Shown in pieces: positions 1 through 19,989 of a stretch of 64,000 nt of DNA. The stretch spans positions 13,574,745 through 13,638,744 of the forward strand of contig CM075102.1 in assembly GCA_037576195.1 (NCBI GenBank), written 5' to 3'. The notes under the pieces were generated by a model. It did not search any database. It saw only the letters and a list, made by a program, of their open reading frames with translations, and was not told the origin of the DNA. Made by a program: the position numbers and the translations under genes. Numbering within the stretch: the stretch's first letter is position 1; each line of letters opens with the position of its first letter. The stretch comes from Phytoseiulus persimilis. Taxonomy: Eukaryota; Arthropoda; Arachnida; Mesostigmata; Phytoseiidae.

Positions 1-9125
<9,125 letters not shown>

Positions 9126-9129
9126 CTGT

Positions 9130-12100
9130 TGAAGAAAGTAAATATTCATAGGATCCGATCGGACAGATCATGGCTCGACTCGGTCGTTCCTCTGCCCTAG
9201 GGCGAAGGTAAACGACTGGAAGCTGAAACGAGCGCTCACTGGGAATTCGTGGAGAACTAATGACCCGCAAGTTCTCTCGGACATCTACTCATCGTCAGTC
9301 GGGTGCATTGTAGGGACGAAGCAATTTAGTGCAGACACCCCTGGGATCGGATCGCTGTCTGTGGCCAGATATGTTTGTGCTCCCACCCCACCTTCTCCAC
9401 CCTCGTACAGCTTGGTAGCCGTGTAGCGAACGCTTGGTATTCGAGCAAATATACTTCGAGCGGAGCATTGTGGGTGTCGAAGGGTCAGTCACGACTCTGT
9501 TTCATTCAAATGGAGCCGGTCAGAAGTTGTCTCACCAGCGAAGCGTTTCTTTTCAGCAGCGTTTCTCTTTCCCTCAGTTTTCGCTGAGAACTCTTTGTCC
9601 CCAAGTGGCTGAAAAATTTTCCATGTTCCTCTCGTCCTGGCTCGTTCGCTGATCGCTCACAGAATCTACGGTGCCAGGCGTCGACTCGCACAACTTCGCG
9701 ACAGAAACATCGAGGAGCCATGATGTTGGCGATCAAAAGCTGGTCCTGTCGGAGGTGTTTCCGGCGGTCGTCATTCGTTTCTAACTGTGATCTCAGGAAC
9801 CTCGGACGCTCCTGTTTTCCTCAAACTCAACGTTCCCACGGTTCGCTCTCCTCCGTTTCGATTTCCAGAAGCAATGAATGAGTCACTGTTAACCGGTTGG
9901 CGCGGGGACTCGTTCCGTTCTCGCGGACAGAAAGTGCCAGTTGTCCACAACCCAACGACATATTGATGTAGCCGTGCGGCGGAGAACTCCACCCACGACC
10001 ATGCAGTGGCTCTAACCGGAACACGTTACGCAGAAGACTAGATTCGCTCAGCGTGGCCAGTCGCAACGCGGGACTGCGAGTGAGCTCGTCACCGAGGCGG
10101 ACTTGCTGTGGATAAACGGTTCTCGGATTTCGCGGAGAGTTTTCGCGCTTGGAGGGCTGAGGAGCCAGTTCCGGGTCTGAAGCTCTCGAGCTCGGGAACC
10201 TGTCGTCAATAAAGTCGTCAGCTCTCAGCGGGCTGAACCCGAGTTTCAGATGAACCGAGAGCTCGAATCATGAAGAACCGGCTAGCGATGATCGTCAGAA
10301 TCCATACAGCTCGTGAAACGGCTCTTCGCCACGCGACCTTCGACTCGGAGCTGCCGATTAGAAATGACATATGCATTAACAGTGGCTGCTTGATTGACGA
10401 CCTCCAACGTCGTCTGTCGAACCGAGTCAGTCGTTGCAGTTGCTCCGTCGCGCAGTCATCCAGAGACCAAATGGAGCTCAATGAAGACTTGTACGACGCC
10501 TACGGAAACGCCATAGACGATCGACGTGTCGCGCCGAGCATCAAACACAACGGAACAGAAAATGGAATCTGTCAGTGTTTTGGAAGCAATTCGCCGCCGA
10601 ACATTGTTCAACCAGACGAGGAGACAACCGCCCCGTGGAACGCTCGCTCGCTCTGATACCCGGGAGAATAGGGCGACACAAAATCAATCGAGAGGCTCAA
10701 AACCGAATCATTTCCGGAGACCGGACTGGGGGAAGTTGTCAAACTCTGGAATCGTCACAGAGCTCTCATCGAGGCATCGGCTCGATGTCGCGATGTGGGA
10801 AGACGACTTCCCGTGATTCACAAATGGGCGATTACGTCTTCACGTTGAGTCGTAATAGCTGTATAACGGAAGTGAAGATTGTTCACGTTCTGCACCGAGC
10901 CGCTGGTTCAATCCAGCCGCGGCCGCAGCGCCAGCGACAACAAGGCTCGCTTCGAAGTGTACGTTCGTCGTACGCCGTACAACGGTTAGACGGGGTCGTG
11001 GGCCAGCCCGCGGTGGACCACCGGCTCATTGGCGCTTTCTAGCTTGCTCGGCTCGCGGGCCGTTCGGCGGGTCGTCTGGCTCCCCCACTTAGAAACCGCC
11101 TCTGCATTTGAAGCATTGTACGAGCTGTCCGACGGACAAACGTCCGACCTTCTCTTCAAGCCGTGAACGGAAATTGATGTCGGAGCGCATTATGGAGTTC
11201 TCATTTGAGCCATGACAACGGTTAACCCGGCATCTTTACGCTGATCCGTATCTCCTAATTGTATTTCCCTTGCTCCCAACTTCCGCGGTCTGTTGCTCCA
11301 AATTCAAAACGAGAAACACGGGGCAGCTGTGGGTGACTCGGTTGGCAAACTTGGTGTTCGGAGGAATGCCAGAGGGGTCGAAGTCCCTCGAAAACATCGA
11401 AACGGTCGATGGTGCCACTTCGCACCCGAATTCGACCGAAATGGCCGCGGGTTCCGATCGCGAAGTGGGCGTTCCTCCATTAACGCGAAACTGCACGCGG
11501 CGGGGAAGCGATATTCAAAGAATCTCTTCTTGTCCGAACGGTGGCAACCATAAATGTTCTTCCTGCTTGGAGTGACTGCGCGCAACCCCGGACTCGCATG
11601 AATTCATGAAGCCCTCGGATATCTGCTGGAGGCTTCGAATATGGGAGCGATTTGAGTCCATAGAGCGGGCTCATGGACCCAATCAATACCAAACATGAAT
11701 AAATCGACTTGCACGCAACGATCCGGATCGCAGAAGCCGTACAGGACCGCATGATGTCCCACATCCGCGTGCTCACGACGACCCCGTCGGGGCCCATCAC
11801 GGCAAACACAACGTTCATAATCAATCGAGCACGATCAATTATGGAACTTCCCCAATCTTGTCAAGAGCCGACACACAATTAAACGAGTCGACTTCGGCGG
11901 AGTTTCTCTGTCGGGGAGCCCACGCCTTTCTTTTCTGTGCGACAATGAATCCCCGGAAACGGCGTTATCGTCAACGACGTAAAACAGAACGATCAGAAGA
12001 TTCCTGGTCGACCGATCCGTTATCACATCGTCGACTATAGCTGGTCGTGGGAATTCGAAGATTCGGAAGTGGCGTCTTTCACGCGGATCCGGAGGTGCAT

Positions 12101-15100
12101 TGGCTGCATGCGCTTGGAAGGCGTCGGATCGCGTTGGGAACTAACGGACGCGTCGAAGGTCGGATGCTCAGCTCGAAATGGAAACGACAGGAGGAGTACG
12201 GATAGCGCGACGCGACGATGAACGGCATCGAGATACGAATCGCTCGTCCCTCGCTGAGTAGAAAAATCCTCGCGTCTTCAAATCCCTCGACAGGTGTGTT
12301 CGACTACGACAAGTAGGAGTCGCTCACCGCTGTTCGAGCCGTTCAAGGGAATATTCTTCATTATACATTCGGTTCATCCGCACCTGACGTAAGCCATCGT
12401 TTCTCGAACAACTGAACTGTATCCGGTCCTTGCAGCTTTCGAATCGCTATCTCCTGCATCGGATACGCCCGAATTCTCAATTTCGGATCGTGCTTGGCGA
12501 AAACCTCTGATTCCGCGGCAACGACAACTGAGCGAGTCACAGCTCGGCTCCATCTTCCCCACGGAACCAGGCCTGCCATTACCTCAGATGGAAATTCGCT
12601 TCGGATCCAGCCCTCAATCTGGATGGACAGAGTTTCATGCAGTTCCCGAAACACACAGCTTGAGCTCCAAACCTGGGGTGAGGGTTTTGTCGGCAGACCG
12701 AGTGATCCTCCCGTTCGCGTCCCAGTTTCTGACGTTGTTTTTCCCCGTGCCGATCTGAACCGCCGCCAAGGTCTCGAAAGCCGAGATAATCATCACCGAT
12801 CCGGTGGTGAATGGTACGCGTGCACGAAGACAGATTCCGCGTACGGAGTGGGGTAAACACATCTGTATCGATTCCTATGCTCCGTCCGCGGCCGGACAAC
12901 CGAGCGGAAAATCTCAGATTTGTCCGAGACTCGGAACAAAGTCAAAGGCGGATAGACAGAAGCCTTCGTGACGTGAGAATTCGTTACGCGCCATCCAAAG
13001 GCTACAGGATGAGATTTCTTCAATATTCTTCACTTCGGTTCATTTTCACAGTGTTTTATACTCTCGATGACGATGAAAAACTCGTGCTATTTCCTCTTTT
13101 ATCGACCCCGGTTCGAGCTCCTGGCAAAAATGAAAAAGACTTGACTGTGATTCCACCGCTGGGCGGATGTCTGAAATCGAGCGATATCTTCACACGAACA
13201 GCTGGTGAGCTCCAGCAGTCGCAACAACAATGAATCCAACTAACAAGGAGATTTCGATCTCGATCGGATTAGCGGAAGCCAGGTCATGGATTTTGGGTGT
13301 CGAGCGCTCGGGGGGTTGCAGTGAGTCGCCATCCGCTGTGGCGTCGACGGAGCCTGTACGCAGGTAGATGAATGAGCTGATCGCAGCCGTTCTACACTGC
13401 GCCAGCTTCCACAAACTTCGCGGGATTCTAGGATCACCCAAGCTAGGGCACTCTTGCCAACGGTCAGGATGGAGCGTGTTTGTTTTCTGAGAGGCAGTTA
13501 GCGAGAACGGCTCCCAGGATTCCTCGCGTAAATGGGGCCGGCGTTCTCATCAGGATCTGGAATCCCTCGCGAGAGAAACCTCCGTCACTGAGCAATGCGG
13601 TCCAAAACGGGCTCAATGGAGGGCATCGATCGGAGTGGATGCCCACGGATAGGTTGCCGCTCCGAACGAGTCCGCTCTGCCGGCGCCCTACTCCTCATTC
13701 AACGCAGCAAGAGCTCGGGAATATAAGCGACAGTGTATGAGTTGTAAGTTCTAAGGGCAAATGAATCCGTCCGGATAGAGACATCGGCCACCGGTCGAAA
13801 CCACCGGAACGGCTCTGTTCTCGATTTGCTAGGGACCTCCATCCAAACAAACCACTCGAACAGTTGTTTACAATCTGGCACTGTCAGCCGAGCCGACAGC
13901 TCGTTTCTCGATCTACACTGGAGTATTTAATGTTCGTTTCAATCGTTCGGATGTTTAAACTTGCAAGGGCAGCAACAACGACTCGACGCACTCCCGATCA
14001 CAGTATGGACTCAATTTCGGCCCAGAAACCCTGTGGGGACCACCGACGGTGCGAATTTCACGAGTCCACCTGGATCGGAAATTCTCAGATGACTCGAGTG
14101 AAGAGAGTCGTATTCAACACTTGAATCTCGGACGGGGAGGGAGATTTCGAAGTTTCTGACCTGAGTGCGCGCGCAGGAGCAGCAGCGCCTACTGAAGGCT
14201 CTCGTGTACGATAAGAGATTATTTCGTTCAGATGGAGGGAGACGGACAAAGCCCCAGCGGCCAAAGCAGCGACCGCGAACCAGAAAACCCATCTGCCGCC
14301 GAACAACTTTGAACTCGCGGGTCCGCGACACGCAGACGGCCGGCCGGCCGGCCGAGCGACTGTCACAAGAGGCATCGACACATTGAGAGAACGGGTCGTC
14401 CAGCCATCGAATCGCTTGCAGAAATGACTCAGTCAGACGAGAAGACCTTCGTTCTTCTGGAAGCTGCGCTGCAACTTTGGAACTTCTGGCGAACGTTTTG
14501 CGTAATCCCACGCTATGCACTTCTCTAATGTTTTCCTAACAGTGATGTGCCGGATGGATATTCCTCTTTAGAATGGAACGATTCCATGTTCCCATGCTCT
14601 AGGAGATAAGGCAAAGGGTGCAGGTGCGAGCCCCGGGCGGAATTCCGACAAAGAGCTCGCCCAACAAACAATTGACGTTATCAGCATTCGCGAGCGTGCT
14701 CCTGGTCCACCTTCGAGGATCCTCAGGTCAGCAGCTGACAAAGGCTCAGTTTCTCGCACAGCATGGATTCAAATTGAAACACCGCTCTCATCTTGTCGTT
14801 CAAGATGCTTCGCGGGTCGTGAATCATCGTCGCACGCGTTAGCACATCACGTGCACTGACGTAGTCGGGGACTGAAACGGACACGAGAATGGGAACGAGG
14901 ACGACACACAGGAATGTCTGAAGATATCCCATAGCAAACCCCAGATCAACCGATATCCCATCAGAAACTGCATCACGAGGACCGGAATCCAGTTCCCTGG
15001 GGGAAACTTTCGAAGTTTTAAACCAACTGTAAGATGTTACCCCCGACAGCTGGGCTGCCAACCATGCGGAGTTCCCGGTGATGGTTCACTTGACCAGAAC

Positions 15101-16600
15101 CGAAGCGCCGAAGGGTGTGCGCTGAGAGGGTGATTCCACGTCGAATAAGGAGCCGAATGAATAACATGGATCGTATTCTACGTAGTTCTCATCAGCTGAG
15201 TGATGGATTCGCTCCCAACGGCTGGCAAGTGGGATCATCGAATCAACTAGGATCAGGGGACCAGGCTCATGCACCGTTTGAATGCGAGCGATTGAAGTCA
15301 TGACTGCTGGCACCGTAATAAAACTCATGGTACCGTCCTCCGTTGCTCCGCTGCTCCGACCCGGATTGCTGTGGCTGGAGGGGTGATTTTTCTCGATAGA
15401 AGTTTCGGACCAGTAGTCCCAATTCCACAACAGCTGTTTGTGATTTAATCGACGGTTATTCGGAACAATGGTGTAGCGTGATGCAGCGTGGAGGCCCCTC
15501 TGATTAAACTCCGCCAACAGAACGAACAACTGCCATCAAACATAAACCGGTTGGATGGTGACGTCGGATGCAATCTCAGAGGACTCCCGCCATGTAATCC
15601 GATACCTGTGATCGTTACCGACCCTGGAGGCAACCAGGAAGGAATTCTCGGAAGACGGTCGTAACGAAGCCGGCCCCGATTCCCATCACGCCCCTAGAAC
15701 TTCTTAACTACAGGATGAGATTCAGGAACTATCGTTCCTCAAAACCCGAACGAGGAAATCTCCTCGACTGAGGAATCGAGCTCGGGGGCATAATCGCCCG
15801 TAGCGTAGCAACCGAATCGGCGAAACTTGATTAGCAGTGGTCGTCTGGATCGTCTTTTTCCTACCGAGGTTTTCCCTCTCCAAGAAGTCAACGGAGAGGG
15901 AGGGCGTCTCTCCACAGGTGCTTGTGACAGTGTTGCCGTTAGTGTTGCCTGCAGACAACTGAAATTTCCGCCATGGTAAGTACGTTCGATCGAATCACCA
16001 CCGAGTCTAAGCTGCTCCTGTCGCACGGAGGAATACTTTTGGGAGCTCAGGTAGTACGCCGAAGAGAAGGAGATTCGGACAAACCGACGCGATTCCATTC
16101 TTGAGGATGATGCCTGGTGTCCGATAGTTACGAATCGTTCCTCCCGTCGCGGCGAAAGATTTCCACGGGGAAACATTTTGGGGCTCCGCTCTGCTGTTCC
16201 AGAAAGTCCTTGTGTGACTTCTGGTCAGATTAAACGCCGTGACCGGCTGCTGGCTGCAGCGGTGATTTGCATCGGATGCAGGGAGCTCCGGCCCTTCTCA
16301 AGAGAAGAGGTGGAAAATTCATAAAAAGAATCGGTTGGGAATCTACCGGAGGAATAACGCGCTTCATGGAGATGACCCGGTTTCTGGAACAGTCGCCCGT
16401 GCTGCGGGGCCAAATTTTAAGAGAAAATAAGACGCTGGACTGAGATTATTGCGTCTATCAAAGCGGATAGGAGATACGGCAATGTTGTCCAGGAGGATGT
16501 TGACGGCCCAGCCTCGACGAGCGGAAGGAGCTGGCGACGTGACACAAGCTGTCATTCTCGAGGGCATAGAGGATCCACGGTTAACAGAGTGCACGGCATT
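9130..16600. other. 7.5-kb stretch without a supported gene
   Basis: Apart from the segments listed separately, I see no recognisable protein, RNA gene or transposon here. The first coding exon of KIF21 (a few residues before RIRP) should lie in or beyond this stretch, but no ATG exon with a convincing donor was found. Several open frames of 60-150 codons exist on both strands and most look like chance. A short GGCC repeat lies near 14338-14354. Confidence 0.5.
14085..15530 (-). other. possible exons of an unidentified membrane protein
   Basis: Two minus-strand open segments contain credible membrane helices. One, near 14160-14330, has a stretch beginning RWVFWFAVAALAAGALSVSL followed by a usable donor. 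The other, near 14725-14960, contains GYLQTFLCVVLVPILVSVSV followed by a charged helix ending ESMLCEKLSLCQLL. A further open frame (15086-15529) lies upstream of the second. The layout loosely resembles a multi-pass protein such as an arthropod chemoreceptor. I could not join the pieces in phase and recognise no family motif, so this may equally be a decayed gene or chance. No function is assigned. Confidence 0.22.
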
Positions 16601-16787
16601 CGGGACGCATCTGTCTTCATTATGAAAACGAAACTTGAACCGGTTAATCTTACCGGCAATGTTTCGAGCTGTTGTCGATCAGAGTGTTCCGAACGCTCGA
16701 ACTAAGCCCGCGTTGCTCATGGTGATCGCCTCCTATCAGTTCGAGTACCCCGCGCGAAGCGAATTTCGGAATACTTGATGATAAGAG

Positions 16788-17489
16788 TTGCCATTCAAGG
16801 ACGCGCTCAAAACTACCGAAAGGGACTCCCTGATCGCCCCGCTCACGGCTACTGGATGGACTATAACCGAAGGACGTGACGCTCTCTACAAGGAGGTCGT
16901 TTTCAAGGATTTCAACGAAGCTTTCGGTTTTATGCAAAGAGTTGCTCTGCTGGCCGAAAAAATGGATCATCATCCTGAGTGGTTCAACGTCTACAACAAA
17001 GTAAGGTTCGGCCGGACAGTCTCGCAAGGTTGAGGGAGAGATATGATTCAACTGATATTCTCCATTGGGACTGGGCCTATCAACTTGGACGTACTTCACA
17101 AACTCCCTATTTTCAATGTTTGGCTTGTCAGCCACCAGGTGAGGACACTGGGAACGATCGTGAATGGGCCGCTTCGAAACGCCTGCCAGTTTGACGTCGA
17201 CATCGACAATATTTTGCTTCGAACTAACTAACGACCCGGTCGAGATTGGATTGCTCTCCTGTTCGAACGTCGATGCTGCCTGGTCTTGAAACCATACTGA
17301 CAACTCTGCCTCTCTGCCTGCATTCTGTCCTGATTTTGTTGCCAAACAGGACTTGGATACGGATGATTAGAGAATCTTACATCGATTCCGTTCCAGGTTC
17401 AGATAACACTGAGTAGTCACGACGTGAAGGGGCTTTCGAAGCGCGATGTCACGATGGCAAATTTCATCGATGGACTCCTTCGCAAATGA
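16788..17489 (+). CDS. PCBD1: pterin-4a-carbinolamine dehydratase (DCoH/PCBD)
   Basis: Dehydrates 4a-hydroxytetrahydropterin during recycling of tetrahydrobiopterin, the cofactor of aromatic amino-acid hydroxylases; vertebrate members also bind HNF1. Two exons are clear: about 16788-17000 and 17397-17489, joined in phase at a GTAAGG donor and TTCCAG acceptor. The protein shows [20 protein letters not shown], then [14 protein letters not shown] and the family signature [12 protein letters not shown], ending in [16 protein letters not shown] and a short tail. The recognisable part is about 101 residues against about 104 in the family, so it is nearly complete. The start is unresolved. An in-frame stop lies just before 16785, so a tiny upstream exon is needed. 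An ATG at 16659 ending with a GTGATC donor near 16721 is a weak candidate. A poly(A) signal AATAAA lies at 17621-17626. Confidence 0.94.
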
Positions 17490-18760
17490 AGGGTTTCACG
17501 GTTGAAATTTCGGGAATGACCTTTTTAAAGCGTGTAGAGCCATGGATCGACGCGTTTCTCTTTGTCGTTGGAACGATATCAAACAACCAACAGAGACGAT
17601 GCGAAGAAAATTTGACCGCGAATAAAATGAGCTTGACAGATGAGTTGGAGATTCCTCTTGGTAGTGTTTGGATGAATCCGGAACATCCACAATTGCGAAT
17701 GGTGCTCGGATCCGTTAGCGTATTCACACAATTCGATCAGTACAATGGAGGGTCCAACAAGGAGTGGACGTCACACTTGTTCCACCACAGACAACAAGTG
17801 CATCGTTGTGCAGATTCGCCCGCCCGGTGGGACGCCCTCAGGACACCTGTATAGGTTCCTCTGGTCTCTTTGTCGCGACCCTGCTTTCTAGCACGGGTTA
17901 ACGAAACACAAGGCGTGAGATTTTTCAGCCCGCTATCATCCCGGCACACTTGAGCACTCATGGAAGGGTCGGATTTACCCGTCGTCGACTTCGATGCAAC
18001 GCAGCTATCCGCGGGAGGTATACGGATTATCCCGAGCACCGTTCGAGAAAGGGCTTCCGGATGTCCATCATGAACATCTTCGCCGGATCGCACCTGGTTT
18101 TCACCGCAATACCCAAGGGCAGAGCTATTAAACAGCGTCACCTCCAGCAACCTGGCGATACCTGGCGTCGCCGAGAGCTCCGGACGACGCTCCCAGCTCG
18201 AGCCCGCGAGTGGGTGTGTAATCTATACTGAGATCCGTCCAACATACGCTTTTTGAACGCACAACGAGTAGTTCCGCACACTTTCGGCGCGAGTTCATTC
18301 GTCCAGAGCGCCAAGTCAAAAGTGGAACGAGCTCGACAAATTGATGTTACCTGACGGCCACTCGCACGCTGCTCTCATCGGCGACTGTCTTCACCATGAT
18401 GAGCTTTGACTGAACTTCTGGTTATCCAAACATGATGTTCTCCGCGCCAGCGTCTTCCTTGCTTCAGATTCAACAGAGAAATAATACGAACACGACACTA
18501 TAACGAGGAACTTTTATACACGAACTTCGCTGTTCAGGCCTTCCCGGCCGACTGAATGAGTCGAAGGCAGCTGATTATTACACACACTCCTCTCTGCTGG
18601 GATGTTGTGTTGTGACGTCACAGACGTGCGAGGAGAGTGCGAACCAGGAGGAAAGGTCAGACCGACATGAATTTCCCATCGGAGCTCGGTTCCCTATTGA
18701 GATTCGCAACTATGGTAGTAAAAAGTCTTTAAAATTACTCATATCCTCGTGATCGGCTTC
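17490..18760. other. intergenic stretch between PCBD and RPS26
   Basis: Contains the PCBD 3' UTR to about 17640. Beyond that are short open frames on both strands. One plus-strand frame starts at an ATG at 17960 and is broken by a single TGA near 18068. None is recognised. The part from about 18400 to 18760 shows nothing gene-like. Confidence 0.5.
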
Positions 18761-19049
18761 CTCAGAACATGCCCGATTGGGCGACATCGAAGCCGCTCAC
18801 CGCGAGTGAGGACAGTACTTGTAAAACGACGATTTTCGGTAAAAGATCAGTAGATCCGACCGACAGAATTTCGATGTGAGAGAAATGTCCGACGGAAGGA
18901 TGCTTTTGGACCTTTGCGGTCTCAAAATATCCCTCTTCCGATCGTCCTTTGATATACAGAGACTGGTCGCCTATGTTTACAATCAAACCGAACGCTAAAT
19001 TCAGCGTGATCGTCTGCTCGGGAGCAGACTTCGCAGAACGCTTGTGGAA

Positions 19050-19066
19050 ATCCGGCCTTTTCTGCC
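19050..19066 (+). promoter_or_regulatory. TOP/TCT-type transcription start of RPS26
   Basis: A pyrimidine-rich stretch CCTTTTCT lies about 55 bases before the RPS26 ATG. Ribosomal protein genes of animals typically start transcription at a C within such a TCT/TOP motif, which couples their translation to growth signalling. Placement as the start site is inference. Confidence 0.55.
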
Positions 19067-19112
19067 ATATTGGTTTTGTGGCACGTGTGCCGCTGGCAAA
19101 AATCGAGGAAAA

Positions 19113-19966
19113 ATGACGTGCAAACGCCGTAACGGAGGACGTTCTAAGCACGGGAGGGGACACGTCAAGCCTGTGAGGTGCACCAACTGCGCTAGATGCG
19201 TTCCGAAAGATAAGGCGATCAAGAAATTCGTCATCAGGTACGAAGCCTACACCGATCCTATGTTAGGAAGGGACACCTCGTCCCGGCTCCCGCGTCTTCG
19301 ACAGGATGAACTCGAAACTTCCGGCTCTCAAGCAGGAACACGAGCTGGTAGCTGATGAATTCTCCGGAATCGTGGATGCTCGAGTCGGAAACAGTTTCTC
19401 TGTAGCTTCGGCACGTGCGATCTTATTTATTCATCTTCGAATTCTTGAATAAGATTAACTTCATCGCGATGATGTCGGCTCCTGAAGCTTAGAAGCAGAG
19501 CATGGGAGCTGCCAAACGACCACTCGGAGCTTTGACTTCTTTCGAACTTTCTACTTGCCCCGGCACTACTAGCCGAGTCTCACGCTGTAATAACGAGGAT
19601 GTCCATTAATCAGCATAGGAGAGATAGCCTCAGCTCATGTAATGTGAGGAGCGCTCGACTGAACTAACATATTCGGTTGTTTTCCTCAGGAACATCGTCG
19701 AAGCTGCGGCTGTCAGAGATATCACCGTCGCCTCGGTGTATGAAAGTTACCCCCTCCCCAAGTTGTACGCCAAGCTCCACTACTGCGTGTCATGCGCCAT
19801 CCACTCTAAGATCGTGCGTAACCGGAAGAAGTCTGCTCGCAAGGACCGTGACCCACCCCCACGATTCCCCCGCGCTGCCATGGATGGACCTCGAAACAAT
19901 CAGAACCGTCCTGGCGGTGCTGGCGCTCCCCAGACTGGTGGAGCTCCTCAGGTTGCGGCCAAGTAA
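19113..19966 (+). CDS. RPS26: 40S ribosomal protein S26 (eS26)
   Basis: Component of the small ribosomal subunit at the mRNA exit channel. Exons are 19113-19237 and 19690-19966, with the intron splitting an Arg codon; the product is 133 residues. Exon 1 gives [20 protein letters not shown] followed by [20 protein letters not shown]. Exon 2 gives [16 protein letters not shown] and [19 protein letters not shown]. The four zinc-type cysteines (CTNC and CVSC) are present. The C-terminal tail is longer and more Gly/Pro/Gln-rich than in human eS26, which is common in arthropods. The start context is AAAAATG. The AATAAA signal (19966-19971) begins on the last base of the TAA stop, so the 3' UTR must be very short. 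Confidence 0.98.
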
Positions 19967-19971
19967 ATAAA
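19966..19971 (+). other. poly(A) signal overlapping the RPS26 stop codon
   Basis: AATAAA starts on the last A of the RPS26 TAA stop and is followed by a T-rich element at 19979-19986. This implies a 3' UTR of only about 15-25 nt. Confidence 0.75.
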
Positions 19972-19989
19972 CCCTCGGTTTTTTTTACC

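Noticed and set aside
14338-14354. GGCC-rich tandem stretch
   Set aside because: Too short to be a meaningful repeat array or element; noted only as local low complexity.
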